A stretch of 64,000 nt of DNA from positions 4,424,501-4,488,500 of the forward strand of contig JARFIW010001108.1 in assembly GCA_036346225.1 (NCBI GenBank), given 5' to 3'. The notes beneath the pieces are model-generated. The model made no database searches and was not told where the DNA came from. It worked only from the letters and a program-made list of their open reading frames with translations. Shown here piece after piece: positions 44,101-54,869 of the stretch. Each line of letters starts with the position of its first letter. Position 1 is the first letter of the stretch. This DNA comes from Platerodrilus igneus. Lineage: Eukaryota > Arthropoda > Insecta > Coleoptera > Lycidae. Position numbers and translations under genes: made by a program.

Positions 44101-44620
44101 GAAAATCTTTTATTAATTGCGAACTGAAATTCTTGTAGAACACGTTTGTTTTGCTACTGAAAATGCTTGTATTCCGTTGTATGTAAACACGCTCAAATGG
44201 AATTTTTATAATGATCACGCATTTGTTGGTAATCAATACCAACTTAGTACTTTTGTTATGAAGCTCTTAGAAAGACAACTTTTTCTACATGTGGAGTATC
44301 TCAATTCTTATCTAAAACACTATTCTTTCGTGACTAAGAATGAAACCTCTTCAGTCACGGGTTTATGCTTTCATAATCAAAAAATGAGGATTTACAAAAT
44401 TTGAATTTTTTAAAATTTTCCTTATTTTCAGTGAAGTGACGTCATTGAATGATATTTTTCTGTCAAATATAATCCGAAACTATGTACGTGTAATATTTAG
44501 GAAAAATAAATTCTGTGAGTTAACCTCATTTTGTGCTGCTGTCATTTGTGATTTGTTGTTTTTAGCAATTTTACGAATTGCTCTTGTTTATTGTGTATTA
44601 GAAACTGTACTGTGTGGAAC

Positions 44621-44847
44621 TAAATCCTTATTCATGAGCTGAAAGGTAGTAATTTACAGTATAATTATATATATATATATAGACTAAGACTTACTTACTA
44701 TTGATGTGATTATCGGTTTTGGCGTTTCCTTAACATTTATAGAAATTCCAAAACCGATAATCACATCAATAGTAAGTAGCTTAATGTGTAAGTCTATATA
44801 TAATTATACTGTAAATTACTACCTTTTAGCTCATGAATAGGGATTTA
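44621..44847. repeat. Foldback with about 105-bp arms (second copy at 49841-50073)
   Basis: TAAATCC..ATTCATGAGCT, AGGTAGTAATTTACAG, TATAATTATATATA and TACTATTGATGTGATTATCG each recur in reverse order around a central spacer of about 25 bases (44730-44755). The left and right arms differ by a few bases and a TA-length change. The right arm runs into GGGATTTAAATAATCCGAAA. It may be a MITE or the inverted end of a Penelope-like element. Confidence 0.85.
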
Positions 44848-45189
44848 AATAATCCGAAACGTTGAGCTTGATTAAATGATTAACCTTTAAGTTGGTTTAT
44901 TTTCGGACGAAATCATCCAAAAATTGAAGATCAAGAAATTTGTCTACATGTCACTTGTTTGAGAAAATATTTCGAATTACTATTATAAATCTGACGTATC
45001 ATTCTAATGGTTTTATTTGAAGAGACCTAGTCAAAATAATTAGACAGCAGGAAAACTGGAAACTTGTATCAGAAACATATTTCATTTGGGCAGTCTGCAG
45101 CATCTTTTATTGACTCCTAACCTGGGGCTCTCGCATCAATCCACAGCACTTTTATTGACGCTCAAACGTTGGGCCACATGAAACCACAG

Positions 45190-45190
45190 A

Positions 45191-45251
<61 letters not shown>

Positions 45252-45260
45252 GTAGTTTTT

Positions 45261-45300
<40 letters not shown>
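45190..45300. repeat. (TA)n tracts flanking the LTR (second copy 50411-50509)
   Basis: Two TA runs are separated by TTAGGTAGTTTTTACACA. The gypsy LTR begins directly after. Lengths differ between the two block copies. Confidence 0.95.
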
Positions 45301-45301
45301 C

Positions 45302-46610
45302 TGTCAAGAAGGGGTGGCTTATAAAATGTTTAAATAGGGCTTCAAACGACTTTGCTAGAATGGGGTTATATTTGGTTTTGTTTGAGTATTTTCTTTCAGG
45401 TATTTTTGGTTTATAAATTAACAACAACTATTCCACGTTTATAAATTTATAAAGCTTTTGAAACTGCATTGCATTCAACAACATATACCGCCATAGACCA
45501 GGCTAAGCTAGTTATAAGTTTGCATTGTATACGTATTTTAATCGTTATGGTTGCACGTATATGAAATTTTATTTGAGTTAGCGTTTTCAGAACCATTTGA
45601 ATGTAAAACAAATATCAAAATTGCTTGGTATACTGCACGCTTTTAAAATTTTAAGGAGTTAAGTGATACTCCGTAAAATTTGTAAATCAATTTCAGTTTG
45701 AATATGTTTTAACAATTAAAGATTGGTTATGTAATGACAGGACGTTTACCGAATAAGACATAAATGTCTGTTGCGTACAATTTAAAAGCTGAACCATCAA
45801 AGTTTGTTAGCTATTTTCAATATTGTAAAAGTTCAATATACATAAATCACTGGATTACAAACCATCTAGAAAATGAATGTATCTAGAGAAACAACTGTAT
45901 TATTAATCAATTATTAATAATTATAAATTACATAGTGTGCGTAGAGATAGTTGTCATGGCAACGGAAACAAAAGAAGACGGTTTTTATTTATAAGGGACT
46001 TCAAATTGATATTACTGAAAAATAGACGTGTTTTTGTACTGTTATGAGTTTTATTACATTTAAAAGTTACGAGAAAGTTTTGAAAGTCAAGTTGTACCTG
46101 GAGATAGCAAATAGTAGCAGTTTTACGGCGAATAAAAGTTAATTAAAAGAGGAGTGCTGGTCTGTACCGTTATTGTTTGAAGACGAAAGCATAGTGGAAT
46201 TGGAGTTATCTGAGTATTTGTATAACATAAAATTTGTAGAAATATTAGTAGTTTTATAGTCTGGAGATTACCAGTTGCTCGAGTTACTTATTATTTACAG
46301 GAGGTGCCTGCAGTTGGTCACTTGGCTTCAGGACGGCTGGAAGGCGGCGCTTGTATCTGGATTCCAGGTATTAGTATTTAATATCTACGCAGTGCTTTAA
46401 TCAAATTTATAAAAGTGGAACTAGTGTTTGGGAATACTTTTGGCATTTACAATTATTTGAAGAATGCTTGTGTATTCGGTTGCAATTGTCATAATTGTCC
46501 TAAGATAAAAAAGAAAGATCAATCCTGTAATCATGAATAAACAATACAAAATAGGTGGTAATTGATTATAAAAGGGTTCTCTATAACTCAATATATACCA
46601 AAATATAACA
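45302..46610 (+). mobile_element. Gypsy LTR, copy 1 (part of duplicated block)
   Basis: Begins TGTCAAGAAGGGGTGG and ends CCAAAATATAACA. Two bases later comes TGGCGCTAACAACGTGAGGC, the primer-binding-like site. Copies are at 50512-51832 and, truncated, at 61295-62415. The start of gag follows at 46951 but breaks off at 47335. Confidence 0.85.
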
Positions 46611-46950
46611 GATGGCGCTAACAACGTGAGGCAGAGTAGATTTGTTAGTTTACGTTGCATATATTCTATTTAAAAGTGAAAATTAATATTTGATTGACGT
46701 TTCATATATATTTATTTAACAGTTGTTGAAGGTTTTGAATTTATTGTAGTAGGCTAAGACGTAATTTGATATTCACACTTTGGTCAATTTTAGCGGTAAA
46801 ACATTAGGTGGGGCTCGAATAGGTAAATAACTTCGCAACAAAATATTTGTTTGCCTAAAGGTGGGGCTCGATAGGGCTGATTCAGATTTGCAGAGGTTGT
46901 GTAGCTTAGTGGGGCACATCATTGAAGTTTATTTTGAAAATTAAAGGGAC

Positions 46951-47335
46951 ATGTCTGATGAGGAGAGAATCACGAGGTCAGGGAAAGTTTATGGAGTTGA
47001 GACTGGTGTGAGAGGGCAACCGGTGGTTAAGACTGTAGCAGCAGGGGATGCTAGGGATGAAGCTGGAGGATATGTGGAGCCGGAGGTGATTATTGTGAAT
47101 TCAGGGATACATCGGGAGAAAATGAAATTAATAAGGGAAAAGAGAATATGCAGATCCAAGATGTGATGATGGTTTTGTTGGAATTAAAAGGGTCGTTAAC
47201 TAAGTCGCATGAAGAATTGAGAGGATCATTGTTGGCGAGGTTAGAAATTCACAAGCGGAAGTTAAGGAAAAATTTGATATGATGGAAATGAAAATTGAAG
47301 GAATTAATGTATCAATATAGAGCAGTTTGTGTTCA
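46951..47335 (+). pseudogene. gypsy gag, 5' fragment in duplicated block copy 1
   Basis: ATG at 46951 gives MSDEERITRSGKVYGVETGV, then a frameshift near 47105 and QIQDVMMVLLELKGSLTKSH. The sequence stops at the end of the duplicated block and joins unrelated DNA. It is the same as the beginning of the gag at 52164. Confidence 0.8.
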
Positions 47336-47511
47336 GAGCTAGCCGAGGAAGATCAACTTGGAGAAGCAATTTTGTAAATATCAAACTAGAACATATTATA
47401 ATCAAACACGAAATTGGTAATGAAGTTTTATTTAGGTGCAAATTGCTGGAGTTATATTTTTATTTCAGGAGGAGGAATTTTTGGGGCTTGATCCAGGTAA
47501 ACAAACCACTG

Positions 47512-47553
<42 letters not shown>

Positions 47554-47990
47554 CTGTGTTGTACTGTGTTCTATAGCTGATGCGACCCAGTCCAGCTTTG
47601 GGAGAAAAAAAAAATGGTGTGGATCGTAGATGATTCTATTAAAAGTGTAGCCATTATTATTTTGCTAGCTCAGTTTAAACGAAACCACTAGAATCAAACA
47701 TCAAATTTATAATGACATCAAATGTTAGTTAACAATCTTTCAAATAATTACTACATCTACAACAACGTTTCTTTATCAAACCATAGCTTACATGTAACCT
47801 CGAAAAAAATACTTTCATACAAATATTAAAATCTAAGGATAGAGTCCAATATTGCCACCATGGCCTTTTCTTTCACACAATATCTTGTCTAAAATAAAAA
47901 AATTATTACTGAATAATCACTCGCTTACACTAAATAGATTCCAAGGATTTTCATTCACCAATTGTTCCCTATTTAAACCTTATGATGTAC
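47336..47990. other. Unique spacer between the two duplicated blocks
   Basis: Contains a (TA)n tract at 47512-47552 and otherwise AT-rich sequence without a recognised gene. It does not resemble the flanks at 42700 or 52550. Confidence 0.5.
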
Positions 47991-50410
47991 AAAGTTTTAG
48001 AAGATATGTTGAATAATTTTAACAACCTTCCTGTAACATAGAATTTAAACGTATCTGATCAATTATGTTTAATAATTTTCTACTGAAATTAGCCATCCTC
48101 AATTCTAATTATCCACTCTTACACAACGATTTACACACAAAATCTTACATAATTTAACTTAATTAGATAGTAAAAAGAACAGCCTTTTAAAAATTTTAAA
48201 ACAATATGATTCTTGTTTTATCGTTTAAATTATGCTTGTTGTCCTTTTTGATATCGTTGAAATTTCTCCATTAAATATCATTAAATATCCAAATTGCATT
48301 TCTATTTAGTATACTAGGATCGTCCAAATTGTTTAAAGTTTATCATTTAATGCCATAAAAATTTCATATATGCTTTCCAAATCCACATACTAATATTGTT
48401 CAAATTGTTTAAAATCTTATCATTAAATCATTTCCAGCTTCATATTTGCTTCCATTTAAATTAAAACTTTATCTTGCCACGATTCATTAATGTTCATTTA
48501 TTTTCCACTATTCAATTATTCAATGTATTTCAAAATCTTACTTACCGCTGTACATTACAAATTTTTTTGGTGTCACTATAAACTTCCACTATTAAAACTT
48601 AATCTACATTTTAATAGCAATTGACCATTAATTCGATTGATTATTAACTACTGATCCCGTTACGTCTTCTTTTGGGTTTAACAGGATGGAATGCCCTCAA
48701 CGTCACATCTATAACAAATTTATGTTTTGATTGGTTTAAATTTAGAGGTTCCATCTAAATGATGTAACATTTACAGAAATTGACACTCAATGGCTTGAGC
48801 TCCCTTAATTAATACATTTACACCTGTTATCTTTATCGTCATGATTTATTACTGTCATTCGTCTCATTTTTACGACCTTTATTGCTTGATTTATGGCTTT
48901 TGTTAATTGTTTTATCTTTTATTGTAGCTGCTAATTTAAATGTCCATTTGCCCTTGTTACCAATGGTGTTGTCATGATGTTTAATGAATCACGTTCTTAC
49001 TTTTCAATTGAATATTATATGTCTTCTGGTCAAAATCGATTGCATGTTTAGCATTATTATACACGCGATTTCAGGCAAAATGGATACAGTTTCTTGCTAT
49101 CAAATTCTTCTTAATCTTCTTTGGGAATTAAACCACTCGTAGTTTTTAAAAGCATCTTTATTTACGTTTCGATCCATGACTAAGGATCGTTGTTAAAATA
49201 ATAAAAACTTCAAGTTTGACATTTATGACATAAATTGAAGAATGCTAAACAAACCACAACAAACATACAGGGAGTATTTATCAAATTCTTTATAAACTAC
49301 ATTAAACATGAAAATCTTTTATTAATTGCGAACTGAAATTCTTGTAGAACACGTTTGTTTTTGCTACTGAAAATGCTTGTATTCCGTTGTATGTAAACAC
49401 GCTCAAATGGAATTTTTTATAATGATCACGCATTTGTTGGTAATCAATACCAACTTAGTACTTTTTGTTATGAAGCTCTTAGAAAGACAACTTTTTTCTA
49501 CATGTGGAGTATCTCAATTCTTATCTAAAAACACTATTCTTTCGTGACTAAGAATGAAACCTCTTCAGTCACGGGTTTATGCTTTCATAATCAAAAAAAT
49601 GAGGATTTACAAAATTTGAATTTTTTTTAAAATTTTCCTTATTTTCAGTGAAGTGACGTCATTGAATGATATTTTTTCTGTCAAATATAATCCGAAACTA
49701 TGTACGTGTAATATTTAGGGAAAAATAAATTCTGTGAGTTAACCTCATTTTGTGCTGCTGTCATTTGTGATTTGTTGTTTTTTAGCAATTTTACGAATTG
49801 CTCTTGTTTATTGTGTATTAGAAACTGTACTGTGTGGAACTAAATCCTTATTCATGAGCTGAAAGGTAGTAATTTACAGTATAATTATATATATATATAT
49901 ATAGACTAAGACTAAGCTACTTACTATTGATGTGATTATCGGTTTTGGCGTTTCCTTAACATTTATAGAAATTCCAAAACCGATAATCACATCAATAGTA
50001 AGTAGCTTAATGTAAGTCTATATATAATTATACTGTAAATTACTACCTTTAGCTCATGAATAGGGATTTAAATAATCCGAAACGTTGAGCTTGATTAAAT
50101 GATTAACCTTTAAGTTGGTTTATTTTCGGACGAAATCATCCAAAAATTGAAGATCAAGAAATTTGTCTACATGTCACTTGTTTGAGAAAATATTTCGAAT
50201 TACTATTATAAATCTGACGTATCATTCTAATGGTTTTATTTGAAGAGACCTAGTCAAAATAATTAGACAGCAGGAAAACTGGAAACTTGTATCAGAAACA
50301 TATTTCATTTGGGCAGTCTGCAGCATCTTTTATTGACTCCTAACCTGGGGCTCTCGCATCAATCCACAGCACTTTTATTGACGCTCAAACGTTGGGCCAC
50401 ATGAAACCAC

Positions 50411-50455
<45 letters not shown>

Positions 50456-50464
50456 GTAGTTTTT

Positions 50465-50510
<46 letters not shown>

Positions 50511-52547
50511 CTGTCAAGAAGGGGTGGGCTTATAAAATGTTTAAATAGGGCTTGAAACGACTTTGCTAGAATGGGGTTATATTTGGTTTTGTTTGAGTAT
50601 TTTCTTTCAGGTATTTTGGTTTATAAATTAACAACAACTATTCCACGTTTATAAATTTATAAAGCTTTTGAAACTGCATTGCATTCAACAACATATACCG
50701 GCCATAGACCAGGCTAAGCTAGTTATAAGTTTGCATTGTATACGTATTTTAATCGTTATGGTTGCACGTATATGAAATTTTATTTGAGTTAGCGTTTTCA
50801 GAACCATTTGAATGTAAAACAAATATCAAAATTGCTTGGTATACTGCACGCTTTTAAAATTTTAAGGAGTTAAGTGATACTCCGTAAAATTTGTAAATCA
50901 ATTTCAGTTTGAATATGTTTTAACAATTAAAGATTGGTTATGTAATGACAGGACGTTTACCGAATAAGACATAAATGTCTGTTGCGTACAATTTAAAAGC
51001 TGAACCATCAAAGTTTGTTAGCTATTTTCAATATTGTAAAAAGTTCAATATACATAAATCACTGGATTACAAACCATCTAGAAAATGAATGTATCTAGAA
51101 AACAACTGTATTATTAATCAATTATTAATAATTATAAATTACATAGTGTGCGTAGAGATAGTTGTCATGGCAACGGAAACAAAAGAAGACGGTTTTTATT
51201 TATAAGGGACTTCAAATTGATATTACTGAAAAATAGACGTGTTTTTGTACTGTTATGAGTTTTATTACATTTAAAAGTTACGAGAAAGTTTTGAAAGTCA
51301 AGTTGTACCTGGAGATAGCAAATAGTAGCAGTTTTACGGCGAATAAAAGTTAATTAAAAGAGGGAGTGCTGGTCTGTACCGTTATTGTTTGAAGACGAAA
51401 GCATAGTGGAATTGGAGTTATCTGAGTATTTGTATAACATAAAATTTGTAGAAATATTAGTAGTTTTATAGTCTGGAGATTACCAGTTGCTCGAGTTACT
51501 TATTATTTACAGGAGGTGCCTGCAGTTGGTCACTTGGCTTCAGGACGGCTGGAAGGCGGCGCTTGTATCTGGATTCCAGGTATTAGTATTTAATATCTAC
51601 GCAGTGCTTTAATCAAATTTATAAAAGTGGAACTAGTGTTTGGGAATACTTTTGGCATTTACAATTATTTGAAGAATGCTTGTGTATTCGGTTGCAATTG
51701 TCATAATTGTCCTAAGATAAAAAAGAAAGATCAATCCTGTAATCATGAATAAACAATACAAAATAGGTGGTAATTGATTATAAAAGGGTTCTCTATAACT
51801 CAATATATACCAAAATATAACAGATGGCGCTAACAACGTGAGGCAGAGTAGATTTGTTAGTTGTACGTTGCATATATTCTATTTAAAAGTGAAAATTAAT
51901 ATTTGATTGACGTTTCATATATATTTATTTAACAGTTGTTGAAGGTTTTGAATTTATTGTAGTAGGCTAAGACGTAATTTGATATTCACACTTTGGTCAA
52001 TTTTAGCGGTAAAACATTAGGTGGGGCTCGAATAGGTAAATAACTTCGCAACAAAATATTTGTTCGCCTAAAGGTGGGGCTCGATAGGGCTGATTCAGAT
52101 TTGCAGAGGTTGTGTAGCTTAGTGGGGCACATCATTGAAGTTTATTTTGAAAATTAAAGGGACATGTCTGATGAGGAGAGAATCACGAGGTCAGGGAAAG
52201 TTTATGGAGTTGAGACTGGTGTGAGAGGGCAACCGGTGGTTAAGACTGTAGCAGCAGGGGATGCTAGGGATGAAGCTGGAGGATATGTGGAGCCGGAGGT
52301 GATTATTGTGAATTCAGGATACATCGGGAGAAAATGAAATTAATAAGGGAAAAGAGAATATGCAGATCCAAGATGTGATGATGGTTTTGTTGGAATTAAA
52401 AGGGTCGTTAACTAAGTCGCATGAAGAATTGAGAGGATCATTGTTGGCGAGGTTAGAAATTCACAAGCGGAAGTTAAGGAAAAATTTGATATGATGGAAA
52501 TGAAAATTGAAGGAATTAATGTATCAATATAGAGCAGTTTGTGTTCA
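47991..52547. repeat. 4.56-kb duplicated block, copy 2
   Basis: Second copy of 42772-47335. It differs by single-base homopolymer changes (for example, GTTTACGTC becomes GTTACGTC near 48660 and CTCCAATGG becomes CTCAATGG near 48788) and TA length. It continues past 52547 into the rest of gag, so this copy holds the real 5' end of the gypsy element. Confidence 0.95.
50512..51832 (+). repeat. 5' LTR of the gypsy element
   Basis: About 1.32 kb, TGTCAAG ... ATATAACA. It should contain the promoter. GCTTATAAAATG near the start and ATTATAAAAGGGTTC near the end are TATA-like. Followed by GA and TGGCGCTAACAACGTGAGGC (51835-51854), which resembles tRNA-Lys-type primer sites (TGGCGCCCAACGTGGGGC) with small changes. 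Confidence 0.8.
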
Positions 52548-53737
52548 TTTAAGGATGAAGTTCTGAAGGACGAGAGGATAGAGTCCAGGTTGTAGAAGGA
52601 AGGTAACAACAGGTTTAAATGAATTAAGGGAAGAGCTGTACATGGTCGAAGTTAGACAGACAGAAAAATTGCAGAATTTAGGTGAAATAGTTCGGATTCA
52701 GACGGAGGACAATATTAATTCTAAAAACGAAATTATAGGCAAATTGTGGGCGAGTCAGGAGGTGGCAGAGAAGCTGAGAAGGGATACGACGGTTCTGGGG
52801 AATACGGTAAATGGATTGTCTGGTCTTGAAGGGAATGTTAGACAGATGAGAGAACAGTTGGTTGAATTGGAAAGGGAAGAGTTGTTTGTGATGCAGGATA
52901 CCAGTATAGGCTAGGAAAGAGACCTTGCCGAGGTTTGAAGGCAGAAAGAATGAGCAGCCGATGGTCTATCTTAGCAAGTTGGACGAGATGGTAGAGAGTG
53001 AGCCTGAGAGGGTGAAGATGCAGATGGTGAGCGTGACATTGGGGGTTGTGCAGAGAAATGGCACTGTATCGTGAGGAGGCAATATAGTTCGTACGAGGAA
53101 TTTCAAGGCTATTCATAGAACAATATTGGGGAAACACGCATCAGGCTAATATTCGAACGGATTTAAACACTGGGAACTATAGGTCATACCAGGGATCGAG
53201 AGAAATTATGTGATTGAAAAGTATAACCAGGCGCAGCACCTGATTCCTAAATTAAGAGAAGATGAAATTATATTATTGCTGTCAAGGCATATGGAGGCGG
53301 AAATAACTAGGGCCGTAGCGATACAAAACGTTCGGACTTTAAGAGACTTTTTGGAAATGATGCGAAATTATGACGTAGCTAGGACGTTTGAAACGAATAA
53401 CAGGGAAAATAGTGATAATAGGAATTGGGATAGGAATAGGAATAGCACAGACTACCAGAGGACTGGGGTGCAAGGATACAATTATAGGGAGAATGGACAG
53501 GACAACTACAGAAAGCAATATCAGGAAATCAAAGGAGAACGAATAATAATTGGGAACAACGTTTTAATAGAGACGATAATTATAGGGGGAACAATGACTG
53601 GAACAGGACTGATAGGAATGACAGAGGTTTTGGACAGCAAAGAACGAGTTTTGGACAGAGGTGGCAGAGAGAAAGCGAGCAGAGATCAACGGATCAGGGG
53701 GAAATACCGACAGGGATTAGAGACCGAGAACGGAGAC
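52164..53737 (+). pseudogene. gypsy gag
   Basis: MSDEERITRSGKVYGVETGV opens at 52164. Frames then give a long charged coiled-coil-like part (RQTEKLQNLGEIVRIQTEDN, TVNGLSGLEGNVRQMREQLV), a capsid-like segment (VIEKYNQAQHLIPKLREDEI, LLSRHMEAEITRAVAIQNVR) and a basic Asn/Arg/Gly-rich tail (RFNRDDNYRGNNDWNRTDRN). I see no CCHC zinc knuckle; the basic tail may bind RNA instead. At least five frame changes or stops occur, and the LINE insertion follows the tail. Confidence 0.75.
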
Positions 53738-53741
53738 AGAT

Positions 53742-53794
<53 letters not shown>

Positions 53795-53801
53795 TATATA
53801 A
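53742..53801. repeat. (TA)n at the 5' junction of the LINE
   Basis: A TA run of about 25 units, preceded by GACAGATAGA and followed by TAGATATATAAAG and the ORF1 ATG. It could be the target site, the LINE's own 5' end or later growth of a short TA run. Confidence 0.9.
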
Positions 53802-53803
53802 AG

Positions 53804-54850
53804 ATGGCCGAAAGTGACAATCTTAATGAAAGTGGTAGTGCAAAAGTGTGTTATTACTGCAAAAAGAATGTTGTGGTAGGTGTTACCTGTAGTGCCTGTC
53901 ACGCTATAATGCATAATAGTTGTGCAAAACGTGTAAAATGCTGTGATTTACTATCTGCAGATGCAACCATTGATTTTACTAAAGATGCATATTTGTTTCT
54001 GAAGCAACTTGTAACTGAGCAGATGGAAAATAACAAGCTGTTAAAAGAGAAAATCAGTATATTAGAAAGTCAACTTCAGCAAGAATCTAATGAAAAGGAA
54101 TCTTTAAGAATTAAATTCAATAAATTACAAGCAAAATATAACCTAAGTAATAATAATTTTCAAAACAAAGCTAATGATTTAAAAGTTGCTGATAAGGATG
54201 ATATCAGTATAACAGCTGCTCCTAATCATAAAATGTGTTCTGATAGTGTACTGCAAGCAACTACAGCAGATACCACTACAATAGGCAAACCAATTCACAA
54301 ATCTGAACTTGAAATTGAAGAACCTAATGCTAAGGAACTTTCATATGCAACTATAACAAAGGGAACAATAGGAAACCAAAATACAAAGTCTCTAGAACGA
54401 AAACAAAGACACATAATAAATCAACTTGTTAATATAAATGGAGATAAAACACATAGCAATGAGGGATTTAGTGAAGTGAGAAAAAAAGCAAATAACAAAA
54501 AACAAACACTAATTGGAACCAATATCAAAGAAGCAAAACTCAAAGCTCCTATTAAAAAGGCCTGGATTTATGTTGGTGGCTGCTCACCTGAAACCACACC
54601 AGACACAATTATTGAATATGTACATGAGGAGTATCCTAATATTGCAGTAGACTGCAAAGAATTAAAAACCATAGGAAAACTAAAAGCTTTTCAAGTGGGG
54701 TTTGATTTTAACTATTATGAAAACATTGTTAATGTGGAATTTTGGCGAAAAATATAAAATTCGCAGATTCAATTTGCAGTTTTTCCATGCCCAAGCGGAT
54801 ATAAAAGAGAAAACCAACAACTAACAGACAACAGACTGCTAACTGCAACA
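53804..54850 (+). CDS. LINE ORF1 protein (zinc finger, coiled coil, RNA-binding-like end)
   Basis: 317 codons from ATG 53804 to a stop at 54757. The N-terminus has a PHD/C1-like finger: CYYCKKNVVVGVTCSACHAI and MHNSCAKRVKCC (residues about 16-49, C-x2-C, C-x2-C, H, C, CC). Residues about 70-120 are a coiled coil (MENNKLLKEKISILESQLQQ). A Lys/Asn-rich linker follows. The end has WIYVGGCSPETTPDTIIEYV and AVDCKELKTIGKLKAFQVGF, a domain seen at the end of such ORF1 proteins, continuing after a one-base shift at about 54750 (KIRRFNLQFFHAQ). In LINEs, ORF1 binds the element RNA. It may be functional apart from the late shift. Confidence 0.8.
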
Positions 54851-54869
54851 AATGTAGGAACACTTAAAG

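Larger units (their letters stand above)
42772..47335. repeat. 4.56-kb duplicated block, copy 1
   Basis: Matches 47991-52547 along its whole length, from TATGATGTACAAAGTTTTAG to AGCAGTTTGTGTTCA. Contents in order: an unassigned 1.1-kb part, a Penelope-related piece (about 43880-44100), a foldback (44621-44847), TA tracts, a gypsy LTR (45302-46610), the primer site and the first part of gag. Differences from copy 2 are mostly one-base changes in runs of T, A, C or G, plus TA-length changes. Outside the block the two flanks differ. Confidence 0.95.

Noticed and set aside
44815..44870. A true hammerhead ribozyme at the foldback edge
   Set aside because: CTCATGA has a changed essential G, extra bases lie between it and the stem, and the flanking GCTCA/TGAGC pair is not in hammerhead order. 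Kept only as a resemblance.
46421..46660. 79-codon hydrophobic minus-strand ORF, also at 51633-51836
   Set aside because: It lies antisense in the LTR end. It appears twice only because of the duplicated block, and no family is recognised.
47329..47580. 83-codon ORF ending in Ile-Tyr repeats
   Set aside because: It runs across the block junction and ends in a TA microsatellite.
53717..53914. Minus-strand ORF with Ile-Tyr repeats
   Set aside because: Translation of the TA microsatellite and the antisense of LINE ORF1.
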